64,000 nucleotides of DNA from Heterohyrax brucei (taxonomy: Eukaryota > Chordata > Mammalia > Hyracoidea > Procaviidae). The stretch's first letter is position 1. Every line of letters begins with the position of its first letter. The notes beneath the pieces are model-generated. The model saw only the letters and a list, made by a program, of their open reading frames with translations. It ran no database searches and was not told where the DNA came from. Location of the stretch: contig CM053143.1 in the NCBI GenBank assembly GCA_028571685.1, positions 195,741,829-195,805,828 on the forward strand, in the 5' to 3' direction. The position numbers and the translations under genes are program-made. This document shows positions 46,721 to 57,575 of this stretch, piece by piece.

Positions 46721-47382
46721 AAAGGGAGGGGAGCCAGGCCTCGGTCAGCCCCCCACCCCCCATACTGACTTAAAAAGAGGGCGGGGTCCGTATCCCACAC
46801 ACATCCAGCTGTGCCTGCTGCCACACCACCCTCCCCTTCCTCGGGAGCCAAGTTTCTGGAGCTCTTCCAGGAGCCCCTGCCTTCACCCGCCAGGACCCCA
46901 CAAGCTCTCAGGCCCACAGGGATCAGGTCTCCGCCAGGCTGTGTCTCACCCGGCAGTGCCCTGTGTCCCAGGGTGCACACTGTGGTCTCTGCAGTCTTCT
47001 CCTTCCCCTCCAATGACGCCTGTCAGTGCCTGCCCTCCACATCCCCACAGCCTTGCCCTCTCCCCACGGCGCTGCCCAGGGTGGCCTCTGGCCTCATTCT
47101 CCAGACCCCCAAGAGACGAGTGCCCCCAGACTGCCAGCTGGGCCTCCCCGCTCAGCCCACAGTGTCCCCTGGAACCGCCCTAGCCACCCCCCCTCCTCCA
47201 GGGAGCAGGGGCTGCCACCCCTCACACAGTGACAGCCTAGCTCCCACCCCTGCCTGCCCTCTGCCCCCTCAGCAAGGGCCTCTGAGCTGCCCACACCTGA
47301 TGGGGTGGCCGTTGCGTGGCACCCACTGCCCGGCCAGCGCACCCGTCCTCCCCCCAGCTCCCCGGTCGCTGGGCCCGGACTG
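46721..47382. other. Unannotated GC-rich stretch
   Basis: Open frames of 242 and 286 codons (+) run through here, but they are proline/serine-rich, overlap each other and open frames on the other strand, and continue into a tandem repeat. I see no gene. Confidence 0.45.
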
Positions 47383-47520
47383 GGGCCTCTCCGGGCCTCT
47401 CCGGGGCCTCTCCAGGCCTCTCCGGGGCCTCTCCGGGCCTCTCTGGGGCCTCTCCGGGCCTCTCCGGGCTTCTCCGGGCCTCTCCGGGGCCTCTCCGGGC
47501 CTCTTCGGGCCTCTCCGCTT
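47383..47520 (+). repeat. GC-rich short minisatellite (ggcctctccg)
   Basis: 10- and 11-bp units ggcctctccg and gggcctctccg in alternation, about 13 copies. Confidence 0.9.
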
Positions 47521-48943
47521 CCCAGCTCCTGACCACCACAAACCCCGCCGCCGGGACCTCAGAGCCCGTCGCCAGTGGCGCTTGCCGACGGTGTCCCTCA
47601 GGGAGGCTCTTCTGCTAACACTGCCCCCCAGGGCCCGGCCCAGGCCTGAGAAAGAGGGCCCGCTGGGTTAACCGAGGCCCGGCGTGGCCTTCTCGGGGGC
47701 AGCTGACGGAGGCGCGGGCAGCCGTGCAGGCTGGGAGCTGGCCGCCCTCACACTGCGGCAGCCCCGCCACCCCGGCCTCTGCCCCACGGTCAGTCCCCAT
47801 CCCCAGACGTCCCCGGGCCCCTGGGCAGGGCTGCGGTAGCCTCAGCGAGGGGCCCTCTCACAGGCCCACCCTGGGTGGCCCCCACGCTGGCTGCCTCACC
47901 ACGCACCCCCTGAGCTGTCTGCAGCCGGAAGGCCATCTCCCCAACCAGGGTGCCGGCTCCAGGTCCCCACCAGAAGTTTCCCTCTGCATCTCCACCAGAA
48001 TGCGGGTCCCTGCCCTGGAATTTGCACTCTAGCCCCTACCACAGTCATTGCCCGGCTCTGGGCCCCTAACCAGAACGCTGATTCCAGGTCCCCACCCCAG
48101 AACCTGGCTCCAGGTCTCCACCCGGAATATGGACTTCAGGACCCATGGAACGCTGGCTCCAAGCCCGCTGGCTCCCCGCTGAATGCCTGGCGTCCAGGAG
48201 AACTCCAGCTCATGGCAGGCTTCAGACAACACCTGAGGGGTGTGAGGGCGAGCTCCCCGCTCAGACCCCTACGTGGCTGGAGGTGGAGGCCAGCTGCCAG
48301 GCCGGTGCGGCGCCCGGAAGACCACAGGGCAGCAGGAGGGGCAGCCCGGGGCAGGGCCGTCAGCAGAACGGGGTAGACGGTGGAAGGACAGAGAAGCAGA
48401 GCTGCCTGCCGCCAGCTGGGCATTCTGGGGACACAGGCTGGGCATCCCCACTGGGCCCAGCTGGGGGCTGGGGACAGGCGTCCCCACACTGCCCCAGGCC
48501 CTGCTGCAAGAGACAGAGCCATCCCAGCCATCCAGAGTGCCCACCCCTGCCGCCCACAGCCCTGCGGCAGCGAGGGTCTGGGTGACGAGGAGGGCAGGCC
48601 AGACGCAGGCAGGGGACAGGGAGGGCAGGCCTGACCTCTGCTCAGCATCCTTCAAGAGGATCCTCCTTGACAGTCTGAATTCAGCGCCCTCGGGACTGAC
48701 CCGCGGGGAGAACCACGGCTCCCCTGCACCCCTTCCAGCCCACGGGCCCAAGCCAGGCTTCCCTTCCTCTCCAGCCCAGCATGACTGGGGGTCTTTGACT
48801 TGGGGAGGAAAAGTAAGTGCATTTCAGGTCACTTTTTAAGTAAACAGCACTTCTAAAATGTGGTGCAAGCTAACATTTGTTAAACTGTGAGAGTGCCTTG
48901 TCACTCTGTAGTGTGTGTGTGTCTGTGTAGGTGTGAAATCTTC
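47521..48943. other. Unannotated stretch with degenerate repeats at 47,945-48,180
   Basis: Around 47,945-48,180 irregular units of roughly 30 bp share ctccaggtccccaccagaa-like words. Otherwise GC-rich with spurious open frames (up to 188 codons) and no recognised feature. Confidence 0.4.
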
Positions 48944-48944
48944 A

Positions 48945-49340
48945 AAGTGTTAAAAAGCCAAAACATCACTCTGGAGACTAAGGTGTGCCTGACCCAGGCT
49001 GTGGCGTTCTCAGTGGCATCACACCACATGACAGCTGGACAGTGAGTGAGGACGACGGAGGAAGAACTGATGCATTTGAGCACTGGTGCCAGAGAAGGAC
49101 GCTAGTGTAGGCCAGAAGGAAGAAAAGTGTGTCCTGGAAGAAGTCCAACCAGCACACTCCTTAGAAGCGAGGATGGGGTGCATCGTCTCACGCCCCCTGC
49201 ACATGCTGTCAGGAGGGACCTGTCCCTGGGGTAGGACGTCATCGTACTGAAGTAGAGGGTCCGGGAGAAAGACGAGATGAAACAGTGCCACGACGGACTC
49301 ACACACGGCACTGGCGGTCAAGAGGCCCAGGACCTGGTGA
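48945..49340 (+). mobile_element. RTE LINE 3' region, sense, frame-broken
   Basis: Sense RTE in order: ctaaggtgtgcctgacccag, acatgacagctggacagtga, aagtccaaccagcacactcc, ttgctgtcaggaggg-type stretch, ctgtccctggggtaggacgt. Opposite in orientation to the large RTE that follows. Confidence 0.7.
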
Positions 49341-49744
49341 CGTCACACTGTCATACGTAGGAGTCAGGGACATCACCAGTACCCAACGATAAACAACACA
49401 GGCCTGCAGTCAGAGCCAAGCAAAGCAGCTGGTTCTGTGGGGTGGCTGCAAACCCACTTGTCCTCTCCAGAAATCTGTGCTCAGCACAGACAGGACTCAG
49501 TGGTTCCTCCCCTGCACACACCCCAACAGAAAGGTGCCCTCTGCTCCCCGAGACCCACAAGAAGGCTCAGATCGGAGCAGCAACGTTAGCGATAAACCCA
49601 AACTGAAAATGACTCAGGTGGCGGTTGAGGAGGACAGAACCAATGACAGGAAGTTCAGGTCCAAAGGACACTCTGTGCTCCTGGCACAGCTTTCTTGGTG
49701 TTATGATGCCACCAGCTCTGTTGACTCCCCTTTTCTTTTATCTC
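49341..49744. other. Unannotated stretch, nothing recognised
   Basis: No feature recognised. Confidence 0.4.
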
Positions 49745-49993
49745 ATGAGAAATAGAAGGTGACACAGGCCACACCCCAGGGAAACTCCCCCTTACACTGG
49801 ATCAGGGGTGTTGCAGTCCCACCCTAATCCTCTTCAGCATAATCCAGTCTTGCCCTATTAATCACAAGCAGAGATGACGCTTTACAACACATGGAAAAAT
49901 CACTCAAAATAGAAGACAACCACACAATACTGAGAATCATAACCCAGCCCAACTGCTACACATACTTTTGGGGGACATAATTCAATCCTCACA
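49745..49993 (-). mobile_element. MaLR-like LTR, 5' part
   Basis: Antisense of the LTR 5' half: ctccccccttac-type stretch, cccaccctaatcctcttcag, ggggacataattcaatcctc, with the LTR 5' TGT at 49,991-49,993 on the - strand. It abuts and truncates the RTE element. Confidence 0.65.
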
Positions 49994-51085
49994 AGTTCAA
50001 TTAAGTGTTCTAGAATTCCAGTATTTCACAATGGTATGCACGATTTGTTATGATTCACACAGTCCAGTGCCTTTGCACAGTCAACAAAACGCAGGTCAAC
50101 ACCCTTCTGGAATCTTCTTCCAGCCAAGATCCACCTGACATTAGCAACGCCATCGCTGGTTCCACATTCTCTCCTGAACACAGCTTGAGTTTCTGGTTCT
50201 TCTCTATGCACTGTTGCAGTTGTTTCTGAATGATCTTCAGCAGAACTTGACTTGCCTGTGACAACACTGGTATTGGCCACCAATTTCTGCATTCTCCTGG
50301 ATCACCTTTCTTCGGAATGCGAACAAACGTGGATCTCTTCCCGTTGGACGGCCAGGGAGCTGTCTTCCAAATTCCTGGGCATGGCCGAACAGCCAGCTGG
50401 GCGCCCCCTTCAGCACCGTCACTTCCGGCTTGTGGGCTGCCCCGAGGCGGCCGAACACTGGCCGGTTCTTGTGGGGGCTGCTTCCCCCTTCTTCTGAGGC
50501 TCTCTGGGCTCTTCACTTGTGCCCACAGAATCCTTCAGCACTGCCACTTGAGGCTTTTTTTCTTCACTTCTTTCAGCTTGAGAAATCCAGCCGTGTTTTC
50601 CCTCTTGGTCTTCCAGATCCAGAGCCCTGCACCACCCCAACCCTTCGCTCTGCCTCCCAGGGCTGCCCTGGGGACCCTCTCGTCCAGCCGCTCCCTTTAG
50701 CTGGCTTACGTTCAGCAGGTCTCAGAGTCCCTTCTGGCATCCACTCTGGTCTTTGTTTTTCTTTCCTGTCTCTTTAATGGCCTTTTGCTCTCCTCACGGA
50801 TGATGTCCTTGCCCAACACGCATGGCCTGTGGTCACTGGTGTTCAACACGTCCACTCCACTCTTGGGACAGTCTCTGAATTTGGGTGGGATGCGCTCAGG
50901 ATCGCCCTTGGCTCTCACGGGCTTGTTCTGGTTTTCTTCAGCTTCAGCTTGAACCTGCCACGTGGGGGACTCACCGTCTGCTCCCCGTTGGCTGCCAGCC
51001 ACGTTCCGACTGAGGGCACTGAGCTGCTCCACCGTCTCTTTCCGCAGGTGCAGTCAGTGTGACTCCTGCACCTTCCATCCAGCCA

Positions 51086-51721
51086 GGTTGAGAAGCGTGT
51101 TGCTGTTGTGAGGGGATGTCGAGTTGGTTCTGACTCGTAACGACCCTGTGCACACCCGAAGGGAACGCGGTCCGGCCCTGCACCACGTCCACAATTGTTT
51201 TTACGTTTAAACCCATTGTTGCGGCCACTGTGTCAGTCCATCTCATCGAGAGTCTTCCTCTTTTTTGCTGACCCTCCACTCTACCAAGCAGGGTGTTCTT
51301 CTGCAGGGACTGATCTTTCCTGAGAACATGTCGAAAGTAAGACTCAGTCTTGCCACCTTTGCTCCCAAGGAGCACTCTGGTTGGACTTCTTCCAGAGCAG
51401 GTCTGTTGGTCCTTTTGGCAGTCCATGGTACATTCAACATTCTTCTCCAACACCACAATTTAAAGGCATCAATTCTTCTTCTGTCTTCTCTATCCATGGT
51501 CCAGCTTTCACATGTATATGATGAGACTGAAAATGGCACGACTTGGGTCAGGTGTGTTTTAGTCTTCAAGGTGACATCCTTACTTTTGAATACCTTGCAG
51601 AGGTCCTTGGCAGCAGATTTTCCCAGTGCAGTGTGTCTTTTGATTTCTTGACTGCTGCTTCCATGGACGTTGATTGTGGACCCGAGCAAAGTGAAATCCT
51701 TGACAACCTCAAAGGAGCATA
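51086..51721 (-). mobile_element. Second RTE 3' end nested in the larger RTE
   Basis: - strand 51,689-51,243 is open and encodes the RTE C-terminus (DAFKLWCWRRMLNVPWTAK and NRPALEEVQPECSLG). It ends on the - strand at about 51,090 in the typical RTE/AfroSINE-like tail. The host RTE linker stops at about 51,085 and resumes at about 51,722, so this is a 5'-truncated insertion in the same orientation. Confidence 0.8.
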
Positions 51722-51845
51722 GCTGCCATTTATGTTACTGAAGAAGGGGCTGGCGAAGAAGGAATCATTGGTCTTGCAAACTTCTGTCCTGCGATCTCTG
51801 GGGCATCTCAGTCACTCAGGGTGCACATTCCTACGGCTGAGCTTT

Positions 51846-52362
51846 TGTCATGGATTGAATTATGTTGCCCTCCAAAACACATGTGTCAGTTTGGCAGGGT
51901 CACAGCTCCCACTGCTGTATGATTGCCCACTACTGTCATTCGATGGGGCTCTTCTGGGTGTTGTCAATTCTGTCACTATGGTTTAATAGGATGGATTAGC
52001 AACAGTTACACAGATGAGGTCTACACCATTGGATACGGTGTCTTAAACCAATCTCTTTTGAGACATAAAAGGTGAACAAAGAGACACAGGAACCTCCTAC
52101 CAACCAGAAAGCAGTACAGGGAGCAGAGTCCACCCAGTCAACCTGAAGTTCCTGCACTGAGATGCCCTCCAACCAAACAAAGACTGAAGAGTTACAGACC
52201 CTCCCTGCAGAGCCCACAGAGAGAGAGAAAGCCTGAGCCTGGAGCTGAGGCCATGAATTTGGACTTACTGTAGCCCACTGGACTCTGAGAGAGTACATTG
52301 CTCTTTGTCAAAGTCATCTCCCTGTAGTCTTGCTTTTACAGCAGCACTACGTGACTAAGCCA
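51846..52362 (+). mobile_element. Solo MaLR-like LTR nested in RTE
   Basis: Begins tgtcatggattgaattatgt and ends cgtgactaagcca. Contains ttgagacataaaaggtgaac, cctgaagttcctgcactgag and cttactgtagcccactggac. RTE sequence flanks it on both sides. I do not see a clear target duplication. Confidence 0.8.
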
Positions 52363-53199
52363 CCCTTCCTCTTTGTTTCCAACTTCCCCATTTGCAGTAA
52401 TTACCAACGCATCTTGATTGCATGTTTGATCCATTTCAGACAGCAGAAGTTGGTAAAAAAATCTTCAGTTCCACCTTTGGCCTTAGTGATTGTTGCATAA
52501 ATTTGATTAACAGTCATATAACTGGCCTTCCATGCAGGCCTGTGGGTACTGTGCTACCACTGACAGCACCGTGCTTCAGGACAGAGCTTGAAATGTTCTT
52601 TTGGAGGATGGACGCAATGCCACTCCCCTTTCTATTGTCATTCCCAGGACGGTGGACCATATGACTGTCCAACTCCCAGGGGCCCACACCCGCCCGCTGC
52701 AGTCCCCTAGTGCCCAGGACACCCGTGTCTGCGTGCTCGACCTCATCCTGACAACTTACGGTTTTCCTACTTCACGCCTCCCACATTCCGAGTTACTTAC
52801 AGCCGTTCCTTCTTATTTTGAGTCACACCACATCAGCAAATGAAAGTCCTGAAAGCTTGACTCCATCTGCACCACCCGAGTTGACCCCACTCTGAGGAGG
52901 CCGCTCTCCCCAGGTGTCTTTCGAGTACCCTCTGACCCGGGGCGCCCTCTTCCAGCGCTGTGTCGGACGGTGTTTTATTGCCAATCACAGCTTTCCCCGG
53001 CTCGCTTTTTGTAGAAGAAGATCACCAGGTCCTTCCTTACCTAGATGATTCTATTCTGCAGACCCCGCCGGGGCCCGCCCACCCGGGGGGACCCCGCTGG
53101 CACTGGAAACACCAGTGCTGTGGTTTCCATCATCACAGCAAACACAGGCCACCAGAGAATGACAAACTGACAGACGCGTGGTGGACAGAGGACACAGGC

Positions 53200-54125
53200 C
53201 AGAGAAAAGTCACCCGTCAGAGCTTTAACAGCGCAGTGACTCCGGATAACCGTCCCGCCACTCCTCGGGCAGCTGCACACGGACTCACCCTCAGCCCCAG
53301 CCGTGCCACTCCCGCATGTGCCCCAAGGCCAGCAGAAGCATACCCCACACCAACCCTAGGACACAGAAGTTCACAGCAGCGTTTACAGCCAAAAGACAGG
53401 AATAACCCAAACGCCCATCGGCCGGTGTGTGGACACCCACACTGTGGTCCGTCCATAGACAGGGAATGCTACTCAGTCATAAAGAGATGAAGTTCTCCTA
53501 CCTACTAGGTCACTGTCACAGACTGAATGGTGTCCCCCCAGAATGTGTGAATTTGGCCTTGCCTTGATTTCCAGTAGGACCTCGAGTTCCTATAAGCTAT
53601 AACCCAGCTTCTGTGATGTTAGTGAGGGGGACGGGCAGCAGGTGGGCTGGCGGGCCAGGACTCAGGGTGTGAGACTGGACTGTGCCTGAGGTGGTCTCTC
53701 AGGACCTAGAGGAACGGGAGGCAAGCATAAAGCTGTGGACCGGCCACAATCAAGGAAGAAGCAGTGCGGGGAGTAGAGTATGTCCTTGGGAAAGGACTGG
53801 GGTCCCTATGTCTCAGAAGCCCTCAGCTCACGGGAAGACTGACAAGGATCTTCTTCCAGAGCCACCACAGAAAGCCTTCTGCTGAAGCTGACACCCTGAA
53901 TTTGGACACTTAGCCTACTTGACTATGAGGAAATAAATTTCTTTTCATAAGCCACCCACTTGTGGTATTTCTGCTAAAGCAGCACTTGGTGACGGAGACA
54001 GACATGCATGAACCTTGGAAATCCGCTGAGCGAGATCACGTAGATAGAAAAGACGACGCGTGGCACGGGTGCATCACTGGAAATGCTTAGAAAAGGAAAA
54101 TCTGCAGAAGCCGATCAGTAGTTGC
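53200..54125 (+). mobile_element. Old LINE-1 (L1M-type) 3' coding end, interrupted by an LTR
   Basis: Left part 53,330-53,513: gttcacagcagcgtttacag, gaataacccaaacgcccatc, gaatgctactcagtcataaa. Right part 54,001-54,125: catgcatgaaccttggaaat, ccgctgagcgagatcacgta. These are adjacent in old mammalian L1 elements. Confidence 0.65.
53514..54000 (+). mobile_element. Solo MaLR-like LTR nested in old L1
   Basis: Begins tgtcacagactgaatggtgt and ends ggtgacggagaca. Contains gctgacaccctgaatttgga and AAATAAATTT near 53,930. Confidence 0.8.
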
Positions 54126-54127
54126 TA

Positions 54128-54285
54128 GGGCTGGAGTGGCACAGAGGCTGAGAGCTACGGCTGCTCACCGAACGGCTGGCAGGTCGACTCCACCAGGCGC
54201 TCCCTGGAAACCCTGTGAAGCAGTTGTCCTTGGTCCTGTGGGGTTGCTGTGAGTCCAAATTGACTGGATATCAGTGGGTGTCAGT
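54128..54285 (+). repeat. AfroSINE copy
   Basis: agggctggagtggcacagag, ctccaccaggcgctccctgg, gttgctgtgagtccaaattg. Confidence 0.85.
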
Positions 54286-55257
54286 CCCTGAAACGCTGGC
54301 CCTTTGAACCCCCTCAGAGCAGCCTCAGCAGAGAGCCCTGGCCATCTGCTTCTGCCAAGGTTCCCAGCAGACCCCACAGCGAGGCTCTGCTCTGTGCCAC
54401 ACAGGGTTTGCCGGGCTGGCACTGGCGTCACGGTAACTGATTTCTTGTTTGCTCATTCAGGACACTGTGGGGAGAGATGCCGTGAGGGGGTCACAGCTAA
54501 GGGCTACAGGACTTGTTATTGATGTGACAAAACTGTTCTAAAGCAGTGTTCAAAGGTCAGAACTGCAAGAGGCTCACAGTTAGTTTCCCAAATCAAAAAA
54601 GAACGAGAGAGCTTAAGCAGCGCGGCGTTGTGCCAGGCCTGTGGGACGGGAGGGTGAGGAGAACCGTCTCAGCCCCCGGAAGCCCAGCGTCCCCCGAAGG
54701 AGGCCAAGGCGTGGCCAAGACGAGCCTCTCGGGCCTGTGGCTGTGCACCCCACAGCCAGGGTGCTGTCTGCCTGCGCCCCGGTCCTCGCGATGGGAGGTG
54801 CAGAAACTGGAGGTGTGGGCTGATGGCAGAGAGGGACACAGCAAACTCGCTGAGCAGTGTGGAAACTAGGCCACAGCCACATGCAGCTCGGCTACATCTT
54901 CACTCTAAGGGCCACAGCCTCGGGGCTGCCACCCCACAGCCACGAGAACCAGCGCCACCACCCCATCACTGTCCCCAGCACCAGTCCCAAGGAACAGCTG
55001 TTTGGGGAGAGCATGGCATGAACCATGACAATCTGATTTTCTGCTCTCCCCTCCCCACCCTTGAAACCCAAAGGCAGGAACGTGGAAACAGCCCTGTTCA
55101 CATTCCTGAGATCAGGTTTGGCAGTCCCAGGCTGAAGGAGTGACCTACATCTCTGGGGACTCCTTCTCCAGAGGTTCGAGGGCCAAGAAGTGACAGAGGC
55201 ATCCACGCTGGGATTCGCACCACCCACGGGGACCCAGGCGGACCTCATCGGTTGCCT
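54286..55257. other. Unannotated stretch, nothing recognised
   Basis: No feature recognised. Confidence 0.4.
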
Positions 55258-55480
55258 ATCTTGCCCAGGAGATCCCCTCATGCTGCCCTGCCCAGAGGAA
55301 TCCGCCATCCTGTCATGTCCAGGGAGGTACCCATCAGGCCCTTGCCTTGCCCAGGGGTGACCTTCATAGCTCCCTGCCCAGTGGTGGCCCCATCCATCCC
55401 TGCCCTGCTCAGGGGAGCCCCTCATCCTCCTCTACCCAGGGAACACCCCACCTGGCCCCCACCCTGGCCAAGGGACCCCA
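55258..55480 (+). repeat. Degenerate tandem repeat, unit about 27-31 bp
   Basis: Roughly seven irregular units each starting tgcccag-like and containing c(c)ccatc or cctcat words. Confidence 0.5.
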
Positions 55481-55984
55481 GTCCACTCCCCACCAGCCAC
55501 CCACTCACCGAGGCTGTGGCAACAAGGACCCAGGGGACGTCCCCCTGACAGTCCACAGTGACGAGGATGTGACTTGGACACCCAGTGCCTGTCCCCTGCA
55601 CACGCTCTTCCCTAAGAGCTTTCCCACACTAAGAAGGAAAGCAAGCCTAAGAAGTAACAGGGGGAAGAAGCCCCACTGAGCTCCTGCTGCTGACAGACAA
55701 GGAGTGTGTGTTCATGAGGCTTGTCCCCGCTCCTGCCCCAGGGAAGTCACTGGGTGGCAGACACGCTGAACAAAGACTCCTCCTGGCCCAGCCTGACAGC
55801 CCTGTTGCCCACCTCCCCGGCCCTGCATTCGAGCAGGAGGCTCAGAGACAGCAGCCCCAGCCCCCAGCTGAACCACAGCCAAGGGCAGGAAAAGGCAGGG
55901 TGGGTGGGCATAGCCGGGCAAGTTACTGGGTTCACAGAGGCTTCTGGCCAAAGGTGGGTGTAAAGAAATAAAATCCAGGAAAGC
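55481..55984. other. Unannotated stretch, nothing recognised
   Basis: No feature recognised. Confidence 0.4.
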
Positions 55985-56250
55985 AAAGAGTGCTGAGTGA
56001 AAGCAGCCCCTCACAGAAGGACAAACACTGCGGACTCCTACTTGCATAAAAGTTCTAGAACAGGCGAGTGTGTAGAGACCGGAGTTTGTCACCAGTCACT
56101 GCAGAGGGGGGGTGCGGGGAAGGACAACACAAAGCTGAGGGGGTGCTGGGCCTCTGTTGGAGGTGACGGGAGAACTCAGGGACAGTTGGTGGTGACAGCT
56201 GAACAGGACGTGTGTAACTAGCATGAGTGCGCCGTCTGGGTGAAGACAGG
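55985..56250 (+). mobile_element. Possible old L1 3'-end fragment
   Basis: gtgctgagtgaaagcagccc, agaaggacaaacactgcgga, gcataaaagttctagaacag resemble the L1M 3' end. It ends about 300 bp upstream of PSAPL1. Confidence 0.45.
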
Positions 56251-56506
56251 ACACACGGCAAGTGTCTGATGGCTCACACATTCGCCAGAATACAAACAGA
56301 CAAGGGAAAGGGCTGCTGCCCACAGGCCCTCCTGCACACAAGCTGAGGTGCCCCCGGGGTCTCTCATTCTAGATGGGGACAAGCCAGGGGTGATGTTCCA
56401 GTGGCCCTCGGTACCCAGCACAGGAGCAGAGCAAGGGAGGCGGTAGGCACCACAGGGGTGGGAGGCAGGCTGCAGGTGGCACCCAGGCGGGGCTGGGAGT
56501 GCCAGC

Positions 56507-56512
56507 TTTATA
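56507..56512 (+). promoter_or_regulatory. TATA-like motif upstream of PSAPL1
   Basis: tttata in gccagctttataccg lies 53-58 bp before the chosen start codon, in GC-rich surroundings. A start site about 25-30 bp further would give a short 5' UTR. Not confirmed by any other core element. Confidence 0.3.
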
Positions 56513-56564
56513 CCGTGGCCACACCTGCCCCGGGCACAGGCACCACCGCCAAGCCGCAGACAGC

Positions 56565-57458
56565 ATGCTGCCTGTCCTGCTGCTGCTGCTCAGCCTCCAG
56601 GCCGCCTGCACCGCCAGCCCCATCGCTGCCCCGCCGGGATGCTCCCATGGCTCCCCGCAGCGGTGCCCGGGCCTGCGGGCGCTTGGGCCGGTGCAAGGGC
56701 CTCCCGCGACCGCGGAGGTCAGGGCCCCATTCCCGGAGCCAGGACAGCCAAAGCTCAACTTCATCAGCAGGACGCCATCCCACCTGGCTTGTGACGTCTG
56801 CACCGTGGTGGTCGGTGAGGTGCAAGGCCGGCTGGGCGGGGACAGCTCCGAGGAGGCTGTCCACAGCGCACTGAGACAGGCCTGCCGCCGCCTGCCTCGG
56901 CTCCTGCGGACAGAGTGCGCCTCCCTGGTGGACAGACACGGCTCCGACCTGGCGCCCCTCGTGACCCAGGACACTCCGGAGAAGGTCTGCCGCGCCGTGG
57001 CGGCGTGCTCAGCCCCGAAGGCACCCCGCTCGCTGGGCTCCACTCGGGCCAGCAGGCCCCTGGCCTTCCTGGACGAGGAGGACCAGGGCGCCTTCTGCGA
57101 CAGCTGCAGGAAGCTCCTGGACATGTCTGCCAGCAACCTGCAGAGCAAGAGCATGCAGCGTGGCATCCTGATGGCCTTCAGGGGCGGCTGCCGGATCCTG
57201 CCACTGCCCTACCGCGTGCAGTGCGGCCGCTTCGTCGCCGACTACGAGCCCGTGCTCATCGCCAGCCTCGTGAACGTGATGGAGCCCACCGCGGTCTGCA
57301 CGAAGGTGGGGGCCTGCCGGGCCCCCCAGCCCCTGCTGCTGGGCACCGACCAGTGCGTCGCCGGCCCCAGCTTCTGGTGCCAGAGCAAGAGGGCCGCAGA
57401 ACTCTGCAATGCCACCCAGCACTGCCAGGAACACGTGTGGAGAGAGGCCCACGTGTGA
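56565..57458 (+). CDS. PSAPL1: Prosaposin-like 1, shortened
   Basis: Predicted secreted or lysosomal saposin precursor of 297 residues; the family are lipid-binding, disulfide-bonded helical modules, and the role of PSAPL1 itself is poorly known. Residues 1-17 are a leucine-rich signal peptide (MLPVLLLLLSLQAACTA). A broken SapA stretch follows (C26, C34). Two saposin B domains have all six cysteines: C76, C79, C107, C118, C142, C148 (C-like) and C178, C181, C209, C220, C245, C251 (D-like). C-terminal SapA: C264, C272, C281, C287, with GPSFWC and HCQEHVW. I recall human PSAPL1 as about 520 residues with four saposin B domains, so the first two are missing here. An in-frame ATG at 56,499 adds 22 unlikely residues; 56,565 starts the signal peptide and has A at -3. 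Uninterrupted, single exon. Possible pseudogene. Confidence 0.85.
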   Translation: MLPVLLLLLSLQAACTASPIAAPPGCSHGSPQRCPGLRALGPVQGPPATAEVRAPFPEPGQPKLNFISRTPSHLACDVCTVVVGEVQGRLGGDSSEEAVHSALRQACRRLPRLLRTECASLVDRHGSDLAPLVTQDTPEKVCRAVAACSAPKAPRSLGSTRASRPLAFLDEEDQGAFCDSCRKLLDMSASNLQSKSMQRGILMAFRGGCRILPLPYRVQCGRFVADYEPVLIASLVNVMEPTAVCTKVGACRAPQPLLLGTDQCVAGPSFWCQSKRAAELCNATQHCQEHVWREAHV

Positions 57459-57509
57459 CCCGCCGCGGGCTGATCCCCGTCAGCCCCACGGCACCCCGTG
57501 AAAGAGGTG

Positions 57510-57575
57510 CTGCTCCAATTTCACAGATGAGAAACTGAGGCTCGGAGAGCAGAACTCCCACCCAAAGTCAGCTCT
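57510..57575 (-). repeat. MIR fragment
   Basis: tttcacagatgagaaactga followed by ggctcggagagcagaac: antisense MIR core. Confidence 0.65.

Larger units (their letters stand above)
49994..53190 (-). mobile_element. RTE-clade LINE (RTE1_LA-like), endonuclease to reverse transcriptase, decayed
   Basis: Read on the - strand from 53,190 downward the sequence follows one RTE: 5' region and apurinic endonuclease part (53,190-52,363), then after an LTR the linker (51,845-51,720), then after a nested RTE tail the rest of the linker and reverse transcriptase (51,085-49,994). The RT stretch near 50,290-50,030 encodes FRRECGTSDGVANVRWIL and a CAKALDCVNH motif, the diverged equivalent of the YAKAFDxVxH catalytic region of RTE RTs. 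Frameshifts, stops and internal deletions (about 50,390-50,480, 50,640-50,700) leave no full ORF. The 3' coding end is missing, cut by an LTR at 49,993. Confidence 0.8.

Noticed and set aside
46811-47671. 286-codon + strand open frame
   Set aside because: Pro/Ser/Leu-rich, no domain, overlapped by other frames on both strands, and runs through a tandem repeat. GC-rich sequence has few stops by chance.
50030-50516. Intact reverse-transcriptase gene
   Set aside because: RTE motifs are present but the frame is broken several times, and the Tyr and Phe of the YAKAF-type motif are altered (CAKAL).
56499-56564. Upstream in-frame ATG extending PSAPL1 by 22 residues
   Set aside because: It would bury the signal peptide inside the protein and overlaps the TATA-like motif. 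The second ATG aligns with the recalled human start.
56369-57166. 265-codon - strand open frame opposite PSAPL1, and the 207-codon frame at 56,915-57,538
   Set aside because: Shadow frames of the GC-rich coding sequence without motifs.
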